Positions 28,010 to 35,746 of a stretch of DNA of 35,746 bases are shown here, piece after piece (the first letter of the stretch is position 1; each line of letters begins with the position of its first letter). Made by a program: the position numbers and the translations under genes. The notes below the pieces were generated by a model. It was not told the origin of the DNA. It made no database searches and worked only from the letters and a program-made list of their open reading frames with translations. Origin of the DNA: Leptolyngbyaceae cyanobacterium MO_188.B28 (GTDB taxonomy: Bacteria > Cyanobacteriota > Cyanobacteriia > Phormidesmidales > Phormidesmidaceae); assembly GCA_030065175.1 (NCBI GenBank), contig JASJDH010000010.1, positions 1-35,746 of the forward strand, given 5' to 3'.

Positions 28010-29089
28010 TCAAGATTTCCCAAGTTCAATCGCAGCAACCACAGGCTTTGAATTCGTTGCAAAATCATCCCGCAGCACCCTGCTATGTCGCGAATCTGCG
28101 CTAAGTAATTGTTTTAGTTGCTGGGCGGCTTCTTGTAGACGGCCTCCAGGCAACATTCGCTGATTCATAGCGATATCGCCTGGTTTCAAACCGGCATAAT
28201 CCCGAGCAAACGAGTCAGCGCTTTGCCCAAGTTGGGCCGCTACGTCAACAAATACTTTGTCAGGCTCCTCGGCAATGACTTGCATCAAATCAAACCAAGC
28301 TAGGATGAACCGCTTGAATGCTTCCTTCTTCTTAACCACAACAGCGGACCGAGAAGCCAAACCATCAATCACCAGTGTGTCCACATCTTTAGTGGTATGG
28401 ATAATATTGCCGTCAGTCGCTTGTTTGATTTGGCTCAATAAGGGTTCCCAGGTTGCAGCGGCGTCAACTTTGCCTGTCTCCATGAGCTGTTGGGCGATCT
28501 CATTGGAAACGTTTTCAATAGCTACCTCTTCCGGCTTAATCTGGTTGGCCTGCAACGCTTCTAACAAAATGAGATGGTTCGCGGCGCCTAATTTAGCGGC
28601 GACTCGTTTACCCTTGAGATCTTCAACAGTGTGAATTTCAGATTGGGCTACGATCCCATCCGACCCATAAGACGTATCCGCCACCATAATAAAGACCGGG
28701 CTATCATTGCCTGGGTCAGCCTGCATCGCCACCGACAAGTTCATGAAAGAGGCGTCAATGGAGCCTCTGAGCAAGGCTCGGGCTGCATCCTGAGGGTTCG
28801 AGAAACGGACCAACTTGACGTCCAGCCCCCGATTCTCGAACAACCCAGCGGCCTGGGCATAGAGAACCACATCATATCCCGGCCAGTTGGTAATGCCCAC
28901 TTGTAGAGTTAAGTCATCGCCAGCCTTAAAACTGCATCCGTTAAGGGATAAGACAGATAGCAAGGAAACCAGAAATAAGGCGAGAAACCCCTTAAAAGAT
29001 GTTAACTTGGCTTTAATTTTTAGGAAGATAATTCTACGGGAGAAACGCATCTTAAGTACCTCGGGAAAATCATTGTCAAAGTAACTCAA
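28010..29089 (-). CDS. NMT1/SsuA-like ABC-type substrate-binding lipoprotein
   Basis: Signal with lipobox-like LSLNGC; LQVGITNWPGYDVVLYAQAAGLFENRGLDVKLVRFSNPQDAARALLRGSIDASFMNL...DLKGKRVAAKLGAANHLIL. Confidence 0.88.
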   Translation of the reverse strand: MSYFDNDFPEVLKMRFSRRIIFLKIKAKLTSFKGFLALFLVSLLSVLSLNGCSFKAGDDLTLQVGITNWPGYDVVLYAQAAGLFENRGLDVKLVRFSNPQDAARALLRGSIDASFMNLSVAMQADPGNDSPVFIMVADTSYGSDGIVAQSEIHTVEDLKGKRVAAKLGAANHLILLEALQANQIKPEEVAIENVSNEIAQQLMETGKVDAAATWEPLLSQIKQATDGNIIHTTKDVDTLVIDGLASRSAVVVKKKEAFKRFILAWFDLMQVIAEEPDKVFVDVAAQLGQSADSFARDYAGLKPGDIAMNQRMLPGGRLQEAAQQLKQLLSADSRHSRVLRDDFATNSKPVVAAIELGKS

Positions 29090-29144
29090 GGGGAGAGGGA
29101 ATTTTCGGCGGATTTCATGTGGTAAATGATTTTACACACCCACT

Positions 29145-29303
29145 TATCGCTCTTCTGTTACTCTACGAAGCTCAAAATTCCTGTATCACATGCCAGATAA
29201 GGGATTGAGCTTATTGAGAATAACAGAAAAGATAAAGGTTTGTATCCTTTGCATGGCGAGGGTTTGGGGGATCGATCCTCCGAGAGTGACAGAAGAGCGT
29301 TAT
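29145..29303. repeat. MITE-like element with TTATCGCTCTTC / TAACGCTCTTC termini
   Basis: TTATCGCTCTTCTGTTACTCT at left; AGAGTGACAGAAGAGCGTTAT inverted at right. Confidence 0.5.
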
Positions 29304-29481
29304 CCTTAACCTCGATTACCCAACTCTTCATAAAAAGATTGGGGGTCGGAATTCTCGATTACAGCCAAAGTGTTCCCTAAATTTGGCTAAGTTGACGTTT
29401 GATTTTCCTTTAGATGTAGATATATTCACTAGATTATTCACTAGATATAGATATATTTACTAGACGGTCATAAGTCCATCT

Positions 29482-29565
29482 GAAATTGTCAGAACTGACT
29501 CTTCAAATCTCAAATCTGCGCCAGAGAAACTTCTCTCTCCCTTCTTTTCTTCTTTAAGATAGTAT
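29482..29565. mobile_element. Solo end of the IS6-like element
   Basis: GAAATTGTCAGAACTGACTCTTCAAATCTCA (31 bp) identical to 2660-2690; similarity continues (TCTCTCCCTTCTTTTCTTCTTTAAG). Confidence 0.7.
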
Positions 29566-30374
29566 TGGCTCTTGTCAACAGTTGGTGAAGCAAAAACGTG
29601 ATATTTTGAATAAATTATCGATATGTCTGTGATTTTCTAATTTAGAGAGTTTTGGGCAATTTTAGAGGGCAAGAACGGGCAAATTTTGTCGTCAAAACAG
29701 GCTTATCTTATCTTAAGAGCGATCGCGTCAGACCATTGAGTGATAGGTAAGGATGGGGAGTGAGAGAGGGCCGCCGAAGCGGCGCAAACAGGACAGGAGG
29801 AAACGATATCTGAATAGACGGGGGGTAGACTTTAAATCAATCACTCTGATGAATTATGAGTAGTGAGTTCAACTCAAAGAATTCATCACTTTCCTTCTTT
29901 TGGCAATCCTTTCAGCGTTTTCGGTCAAAGCATGATGCCCCTTATTTGGCCGAAATTTAGGCTAATTAGGAAAGCTCGGCTTCTGGATAGAGGCGCTCAG
30001 GGAGTAGCTTCCCTGCGATGACAGTCACAAGACACCCAATCGAACATCCAATGCAGTACAGCAATAGCACTGGCAACATCAGCGCTATGCCCATTAAATA
30101 CAATACGCTCATCACGAAATCAGATGGATCCCAATGAAACCAGGTCATGACGCTTTTCCATACCTCTCTAACGGCAATCTATCGACACTCTGTCTAAACT
30201 TCTTCTGTTACTCTGGTCAAAAAAAATAGCTCAAATGCATACTTGGCAATACTTTGAGCACTTTTGTCATTTTCGGATACAACAAAAAAGAAAGTCAGTT
30301 CTAGCAAGGGTTTCAGATTTTACTCTATCTAAAGTGACATAAGAAGTCTAATTCAAGCTCTGAGTTTAACTAAA

Positions 30375-30995
30375 CATCTGAGGTAAGCCACTGGTTTTAC
30401 CAGTGCGACTTGAAAAGCTTTGAGCGTTCCGGGAGTAAAGTAACTCCCACGGTGGCTTGATGAGCCAATATCCGTAGGAGGAAATAACAATGTCGGAATT
30501 GTATCAAAGCCTTGCTCATTCCAAGTGGGACTGCAAGTATCATGTGGTGTTTGTCCCCAAATATCGACGTAAAGTGATGTTTGGGGAGATTCGCAAGTTT
30601 CTGGGACCGATTTTTCATGAATTGGCGCGCCAGAAGGAATGCCGGATCTTGGAGGGGCATTTGATGCCAGATCATGTTCATATGTGCATAGCGATTCCAC
30701 CAAAACATTCTGTGGCTTCAGTGATTGGTTTTATCAAGGGCAAAAGTGCGATGGCGATTGCTCGAGAGTTCAAAGGGAAGCAACGGAATTTTGCGGGTGA
30801 GCATTTCTGGGCGCGGGGGTACGCGGTTTCAACCGTAGGATTCGAATTAGAAGCTGTAAAGCGGTATATTCGCGAACAGGATATAGCAGATAAAGGGGGA
30901 CAATTCTAGAGACTGATTGAGACACCCCCGGCAAGGACATCCGCCTTTGAGGCGGTCACATTCATTAAGCCACCGGCTTTGCCGGGGGTGTCTGA
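30375..30995 (+). mobile_element. Intact-looking single-gene IS200/IS605-family element
   Basis: Left hairpin AAGCCACTGGTTTTACCAGTG; TnpA ORF; right hairpins CCGCCTTTGAGGCGG and AAGCCACCGGCTTTGCCGGGGGTG. Confidence 0.85.
30490..30909 (+). CDS. tnpA: IS200/IS605 Y1 transposase TnpA
   Basis: 139 aa; KYHVVFVPKYRRKVMFGEI, HUH motif PDHVHMCI, C-terminal EAVKRYIREQ. Confidence 0.95.
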   Translation: MSELYQSLAHSKWDCKYHVVFVPKYRRKVMFGEIRKFLGPIFHELARQKECRILEGHLMPDHVHMCIAIPPKHSVASVIGFIKGKSAMAIAREFKGKQRNFAGEHFWARGYAVSTVGFELEAVKRYIREQDIADKGGQF

Positions 30996-31042
30996 CTATC
31001 TGCCGACCTCAAAGCGTATGAAAAACTTAACAAAACGGCGCT

Positions 31043-31849
31043 TTAGCAGGCGCCTTCATGCAAAAAATCGAGGCCATAGCCCCGCTCAATCAGTTTTTTG
31101 AAATGTTGAGCGAAGCGAGCCGCAGGAGCCCCGTCAATAATGTCATGATCTACGCTGATGGTAATGCCTAGATATTCCCGGACGGCGATTTTTCTATGGG
31201 CCACGCCTGGTTTTTTGGTGACGCCGCCAAGGGTTATGTTGAGGGTGTAGCTGGTTAACGGAATGCCCCAACTCCGGCCTTCTCCAAACATACCCACGGC
31301 TGAAACCGCCACAGTGCCCAGATACTTCTTGACCAGGTGCGGACTCTGGCTAGTGAACCAATAAATCAGATCCCGCATAAAGGCAGGCAGCAGCAGCAAT
31401 CGTTGCACCATTTGCTTCCGCTGGAAACTCTCACTCTTCTCAGGATGATTCTGGATGGAATGAATTTCTGCCTCAATTTCCTGTAAGTTTTTTTTATTGG
31501 CGGCTCTGATGATGTGGGAAAAGGGGAATTTACGGTTCTCAAACGCAATCTCGATGAGGATGCTCACGTCTACCTGATCGAAGAGAATAAGCTGATTTCG
31601 CCAGTTTCGATAAGCATGCATTTGTTTGTTTTCATCCACCGCTCGTCCCAGGCAAAAGACGATAAACGCGGTTAAGGAAAGGGGGCGTCCCGTTTTAACT
31701 CTGTATTGACGAATTTGCCGACGGGTTTCAGTCACATCCACTTCCAACAAGCCATGGACCGTATGTTTACGGCGGCCAATACGCCCCGTATCAATGATGA
31801 GGGAACGCAGCTTCGGGAAGGGAATGACCTCGTAGTTATGTTGTTTCAT
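31043..31849 (-). CDS. Free-standing 2-oxoacid dehydrogenase acyltransferase (E2-like) catalytic domain
   Basis: SLTAFIVFCLGRAVDENKQMHAYRN... and ITISVDHDIIDGAPAARFAQHFKKLI (HxxxDG active-site signature); no lipoyl domain. Confidence 0.8.
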   Translation of the reverse strand: MKQHNYEVIPFPKLRSLIIDTGRIGRRKHTVHGLLEVDVTETRRQIRQYRVKTGRPLSLTAFIVFCLGRAVDENKQMHAYRNWRNQLILFDQVDVSILIEIAFENRKFPFSHIIRAANKKNLQEIEAEIHSIQNHPEKSESFQRKQMVQRLLLLPAFMRDLIYWFTSQSPHLVKKYLGTVAVSAVGMFGEGRSWGIPLTSYTLNITLGGVTKKPGVAHRKIAVREYLGITISVDHDIIDGAPAARFAQHFKKLIERGYGLDFLHEGAC

Positions 31850-32269
31850 CCAATGTTATTTTATTCATGATGCCCAGTTTTAAACCATGCCATTCTGAGC
31901 GAACCAGACGTTGCGAAGACGCCCAAATGATTGTCCCAGCTAGATAGGCTATTGACAAAGAAGCCGCAAAAGCTTGGTTATTTGAAAAGTACCGTCGCCG
32001 ACTGGCAGGGCGCCATTTTGACTTCTCAAACATCCTCTTAAGGGTCTCCCTTCATCCATGACGGTTAGATTTCGATTCACTCCATTCAGCATTTCCTCCC
32101 ACCTTTGTCCGTTCACCCGACTCAAGCTGAAGGTGTGGTCGAGACTTTTCCTATGCTAGGTAAGTATATTGAGGAACTTGTGAGGAATCGCATCGATTGC
32201 CCTCTATCCCTAACGCGATCTCTGAGTCCAATAAATTTACGTAGCTTAATAAGCTCAAGCGAATGCTTC

Positions 32270-32443
32270 TTGATCATTTATAGCCGTGGATACAGCATTC
32301 CATACACCTATGACGCCAGCTCAAATATTGTCGATGTTTATGTGGGGCATCTTCGCAAGAAAATTGACAGTCATCTAATTGAAACCGTTCGAGTCGTCGG
32401 GTATCGGCTGCAGAATCAGGCGACAGACCTTTCAACCGAATAG
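32270..32443 (+). pseudogene. Remnant of an OmpR/PhoB-type DNA-binding domain
   Basis: YDASSNIVDVYVGHLRKKIDSHLIETVRVVGYRLQNQ matches the C-terminal winged helix; no receiver domain upstream. Confidence 0.75.
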
Positions 32444-32556
32444 GATCAACCAAAACGGCCATTGACATTTGATGAGTCACCCATGAGAAGATTTTCATAA
32501 ATGTTGGATAAATGATTGATATAACAAGCTAGCTAACTCAATACTAGAGAACACTG

Positions 32557-33264
32557 ATGCAGGTTATTGGACATCGTGGGGCGGCGGCGCTGGCGCCAGA
32601 AAACACTTGGGCCGGGTTTGATATGGCTTTATCAATTGGCGTTGACGCCATTGAAACAGACATCCGCGCCACCAGCGATGGGGAGTTAATCCTCATACAT
32701 GACGAATCCTTAGACAGGACGACCAATGGTAGCGGCATTGTGCATAAAACCCCTTGGTCTGTCATCAAGACCTTGGACGCTGGCTCGTGGTTTAGTGAAG
32801 CTTATCGGGGTGCGCCCGTCCCCCGACTGCGTGACACCTTAGAACACTATGGGCGACACACCCACTTGGACCTGGAGATTAAGCAATCCGGCGTCGAGTT
32901 TGAAGCGCTTAAAATGGTGCAAGACTTAGGTCTACAAGCGGCGGTCACCTTTACCTCGTTTGACTTTACCGTTGTGCAGCGGCTGAAGACAGAGGCTCCC
33001 GATATTCAAGCGGGTTGGCTTATGGCTGACATTAATCAAGGGAAGGTCATGACTGCTATTCAGGCCGGACTGAATCAGGTGTGCCCCGCGGCTAAAGGCC
33101 TATCGCCAGACTTGGTCTCCGAGTGGCGAGGTCTGGGGTTGGAGGTGAGAGCTTGGGGCGTGTCAGACCCGGATGTGATGATGTTGGCCCTCAACGCCGG
33201 GGTAGATGGTATGACGGTTGATTTTCCCCAGCTTTTGTTAAAGGCGCTTGGCAGGACCCCATAG
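32557..33264 (+). CDS. Glycerophosphodiester phosphodiesterase
   Basis: IGHRGAAALAPENTWAGFDMALSIGVDAIETDIRATSDGELILIHDESLDRTTNGSG...; canonical GDPD motifs. Confidence 0.93.
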   Translation: MQVIGHRGAAALAPENTWAGFDMALSIGVDAIETDIRATSDGELILIHDESLDRTTNGSGIVHKTPWSVIKTLDAGSWFSEAYRGAPVPRLRDTLEHYGRHTHLDLEIKQSGVEFEALKMVQDLGLQAAVTFTSFDFTVVQRLKTEAPDIQAGWLMADINQGKVMTAIQAGLNQVCPAAKGLSPDLVSEWRGLGLEVRAWGVSDPDVMMLALNAGVDGMTVDFPQLLLKALGRTP

Positions 33265-34549
33265 CGGTGGGCGTCCAGTTGATTCTCATGCCGCTCAAAG
33301 TGGGTCGGTGCATAACGCGGACGACCCTGAGCGTGTAGAGTTCAGCCAGCAGCGCCAGGACGATCCGGGTTCCCAGCAGCGCCGCCACACCCCAAGCGCT
33401 CCAAATGAGTCCAGCCAGGAGGGGGCCGACCACCGTGCCGGCATCTTCGCCAGCGCTCATCAAGCCGATGATCCGAGCTCGTTTTGACTTGTCGCCCGCC
33501 GAGATTTCCGCCATCATTGCCGCCCAGGCGGGACGAAAGGCGGCTGTGCCGATGCGATCGCAGACTTTAGCGCTGAGGAAACCGGCAAAGGTAGGAGACA
33601 CCCAGTAAAGGATTGAGGAGGCCACATTAGTCAGACTTCGGGTCATCAACACCCATTTACGACTGGCGCGGTCGTAGAGCCAACCAAACACTGGCGTTGA
33701 AACCAGGGTGACAATCGTCGAGACCAGATAAAAGAAACCAGCCTGGGCCGCGCTCAAGCCTGCATATTCAACCAGCAATAAGGGCATCAAACTACGGAGC
33801 ATTCGACCGATGCTGCTGAGCAGGAAACCGTATCCCACAAACAGCAGCAAGTTTGTTTTGAGGGGAGGAGTCTGCCTGCCTGTCTTTAGGGGAGGAGCGG
33901 TGGGAAACGGGCTTTGAGCGAGGGCGGGGGACTTATCCGGGGGGGAGCTTTTACCTTTGGGGATCAAAACACTGACCGCTATTAGGGGCAAGACAGAAAG
34001 CAGGAAAGCGAGTCCAAATACCCAACTAAAATTCGAGGCAGTCAGGGTCAAGATTACCCCCGCCACGCCTTTGCCGATTGAGCTTGCCGTTCCTTTCGCG
34101 GTTTGATACCAGGCGAATGTGGCCGCCAGTTGCTTTTTGGCGCTGCGATCGGCGATTAAGGCGTGCATGGCCGGATCTCGCAGCGCCTTCGCTACTCCCC
34201 GGCTCGCCTGGAGTAAATAGAGATGTAAAGGGGTGCTGGCCGCCACCAGCAATAAGACCATGAGGCTACGCAGGCCGATCGACAGGGTGGCGCCGCGCTT
34301 ATATCCGATGCGGTCGGCAATCCAACCGATGAAGGGTTTTAAGGCCATAGACACGGCGATATTGAGGGAGGCCAATAGACCAATTTGGGCCACACTCAAC
34401 CCCAGATGGCGGGCGTACAGGGGCAGCGCAAACGCGATCAGGCCAAAGCTCAGGCGTGAAAAGAAGCCTTCGCTGATTACGCCTAACAGGGCTCGGGTTC
34501 TTTGAGGTGATGGGGATTGGAGATGATGACTCTGATTGGATTGAACCAT
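33191..34549 (-). CDS. MFS transporter
   Basis: 452 aa, ~12 TM; GLIAFALPLYARHLGLSVAQIGLLASLNIAVSMALKPFIGWIADRIGYKRG. Confidence 0.9.
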   Translation of the reverse strand: MVQSNQSHHLQSPSPQRTRALLGVISEGFFSRLSFGLIAFALPLYARHLGLSVAQIGLLASLNIAVSMALKPFIGWIADRIGYKRGATLSIGLRSLMVLLLVAASTPLHLYLLQASRGVAKALRDPAMHALIADRSAKKQLAATFAWYQTAKGTASSIGKGVAGVILTLTASNFSWVFGLAFLLSVLPLIAVSVLIPKGKSSPPDKSPALAQSPFPTAPPLKTGRQTPPLKTNLLLFVGYGFLLSSIGRMLRSLMPLLLVEYAGLSAAQAGFFYLVSTIVTLVSTPVFGWLYDRASRKWVLMTRSLTNVASSILYWVSPTFAGFLSAKVCDRIGTAAFRPAWAAMMAEISAGDKSKRARIIGLMSAGEDAGTVVGPLLAGLIWSAWGVAALLGTRIVLALLAELYTLRVVRVMHRPTLSGMRINWTPTAMGSCQAPLTKAGENQPSYHLPRR

Positions 34550-34552
34550 GGT

Positions 34553-35629
34553 TTACTGACTCACCTGTGAACGGAGGATCTGCTCGATCTGGGCGATCCC
34601 GCGCTGGGTGGCGCGGTTGTCCCGAGGATTCAACACGCTGTAGTGAAGCACCCGCTCTCGCTGGTCATGGTAGCGATCGCACTGCAAATTTTGATCAATC
34701 AGAGGTTTGAGGTCTGACATGCGATCGCAGACATCGCCGCACTGCCAGAGATAGGTCATAGAGGTCACATCGGCGCTGCGACGCAACAGTCCAGGTTGGG
34801 GATTGAGGAACACTGCTGGACGATCGAAATACAACCACTCGTAACCAGAGGCGGAGATATCGCCAATGAACAGATCCGCCTGGGCGAACCAAGGCATGAC
34901 GTTTCCCGAACGAATCAGCTTAATGTCAGGAATACGCTGGAGCCGCGCCACAATCGTCGGGTCGTAGAAGGGACGATTAGGGTTGAAAATATTGGGGTGA
35001 GGTTTGACAATCAAGTTGTAATCCTGGCGGATCTGATCCACGACATCAAGGTTATTCAAAAAGTGCTCAATCGAGCTGATACCGCGTTTACGCCAGGTCG
35101 GACAGTAGATGATCGTCTTACGGCCATTGTCAAAGAGCTTTGGCAGAGTGGGTGGGCAGTCAAACTTGGGATAGCCGATCAGCGACCACCGCATCGTTCG
35201 ATTCGCTGGAGTCTGCAACAAGCGATCCACTTGTCGCCGCCCCACACACAGGCAAAGCCGGTAGTCACTGAAATCTCGTTCATAGGTGAAGGGCTTATCA
35301 GACATGCCGTGAAAAATTTGAATGGCGCGAGTGTGGCGGGTCCGTTCTTCAGCTCGCAAAAAGCTCGGCGTCAATACCAGATCATAGGTATCCAGGTCAC
35401 AGTTTGTCGTCAACAGGTGGTTGTATCCGGCATATTCGTGATTCCCTTCCCCATCAGCACTGAATTGACGAACCACTAGAAAATTTTGATTGGAGCCCTG
35501 CTGCAGGAAATAGTCCAGATAGGGCTTTAGCGCAGCAAAGTAATGCAGGTTAGCGGGATCTCTCAGGTAGTAGGCAATGCGTTGAGGAACTTTGGTTTTC
35601 TCGATCGGCGTGATGGCGGCGTGCAGCAT
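34553..35629 (-). CDS. CDP-glycerol:poly(glycerophosphate) glycerophosphotransferase-like (TagB/TagF-type) protein
   Basis: KTIIYCPTWRKRG...YNLIVKPHPNIF...ADLFIGDISASGYEWLYFDRPAVFLNP; typical Glyphos_transf motifs. Confidence 0.82.
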   Translation of the reverse strand: MLHAAITPIEKTKVPQRIAYYLRDPANLHYFAALKPYLDYFLQQGSNQNFLVVRQFSADGEGNHEYAGYNHLLTTNCDLDTYDLVLTPSFLRAEERTRHTRAIQIFHGMSDKPFTYERDFSDYRLCLCVGRRQVDRLLQTPANRTMRWSLIGYPKFDCPPTLPKLFDNGRKTIIYCPTWRKRGISSIEHFLNNLDVVDQIRQDYNLIVKPHPNIFNPNRPFYDPTIVARLQRIPDIKLIRSGNVMPWFAQADLFIGDISASGYEWLYFDRPAVFLNPQPGLLRRSADVTSMTYLWQCGDVCDRMSDLKPLIDQNLQCDRYHDQRERVLHYSVLNPRDNRATQRGIAQIEQILRSQVSQ

Positions 35630-35652
35630 TGGACTTCCAGGGTTGTTGATGA

Positions 35653-35746
35653 AAAGTAGGGGGACAGGGGGGGCAGGGGGACAGGGGGGGGCAGGGGGAG
35701 TAAGGGGGCAGGGGGGCAGGGGGGCAGGGGGCAGGGGGCAGGGAGC
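35653..35746. repeat. G-rich low-complexity tandem repeat (GGGGGCA/GGGGGACA)n
   Basis: GGGGGACAGGGGGGGCAGGGGGACAGGGG... runs to the window end. Confidence 0.9.

Noticed and set aside
30353-30708. Minus-strand ORFs of 103 and 116 aa
   Set aside because: Antisense to the IS200 tnpA gene and its left end.
34796-35479. 227-aa plus-strand ORF
   Set aside because: Antisense to the well-supported glycerophosphotransferase gene; composition is typical of a shadow ORF.
1-35746. tRNA, rRNA or CRISPR arrays
   Set aside because: I scanned by eye for T-arm motifs, conserved rRNA segments and regularly spaced repeats and found none convincing; a tRNAscan/CRISPR finder run would be decisive.

Overview
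This is a cyanobacterial chromosomal segment, judged from recurrent GCGATCGC (HIP1) palindromes, two Psb34/HLIP-like small proteins and cyanobacterial-type kinases. It is accessory-rich and full of mobile-element debris. Recognisable content: three paralogous sensor histidine kinases with the same catalytic core but different inputs (dCache-type; AhpD/CMD+PAS; periplasmic domain paired with an NMT1/SsuA-like lipoprotein); a REC-GAF response regulator; a PAS-GGDEF-EAL protein; a pxpB-pxpC-EamA-Coq4-like gene run; a free-standing 2-oxoacid-dehydrogenase-type acyltransferase domain; and a terminal glycerophosphate-themed cassette (GDPD, MFS, CDP-glycerol glycerophosphotransferase-like). Mobile DNA includes a DDE transposase at the left edge, a frameshifted IS6-like remnant, three IS200/IS605 relics or copies (one intact), an IS1182-like element inserted at a MITE end, several inverted-repeat-bounded non-coding elements, and an ORF-deleted group II intron. 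For the intron, EBS1/EBS2, domain V and the branch-point A can be read directly, and a related uninterrupted target lies 1 kb away. The most notable items are the AhpD-PAS-histidine kinase fusion, the mini group II intron, the SBP-kinase pair, and an IS200 end that supplies the C-terminus and stop codon of a histidine kinase. All calls come from reading the sequence and general family knowledge; no searches were run.
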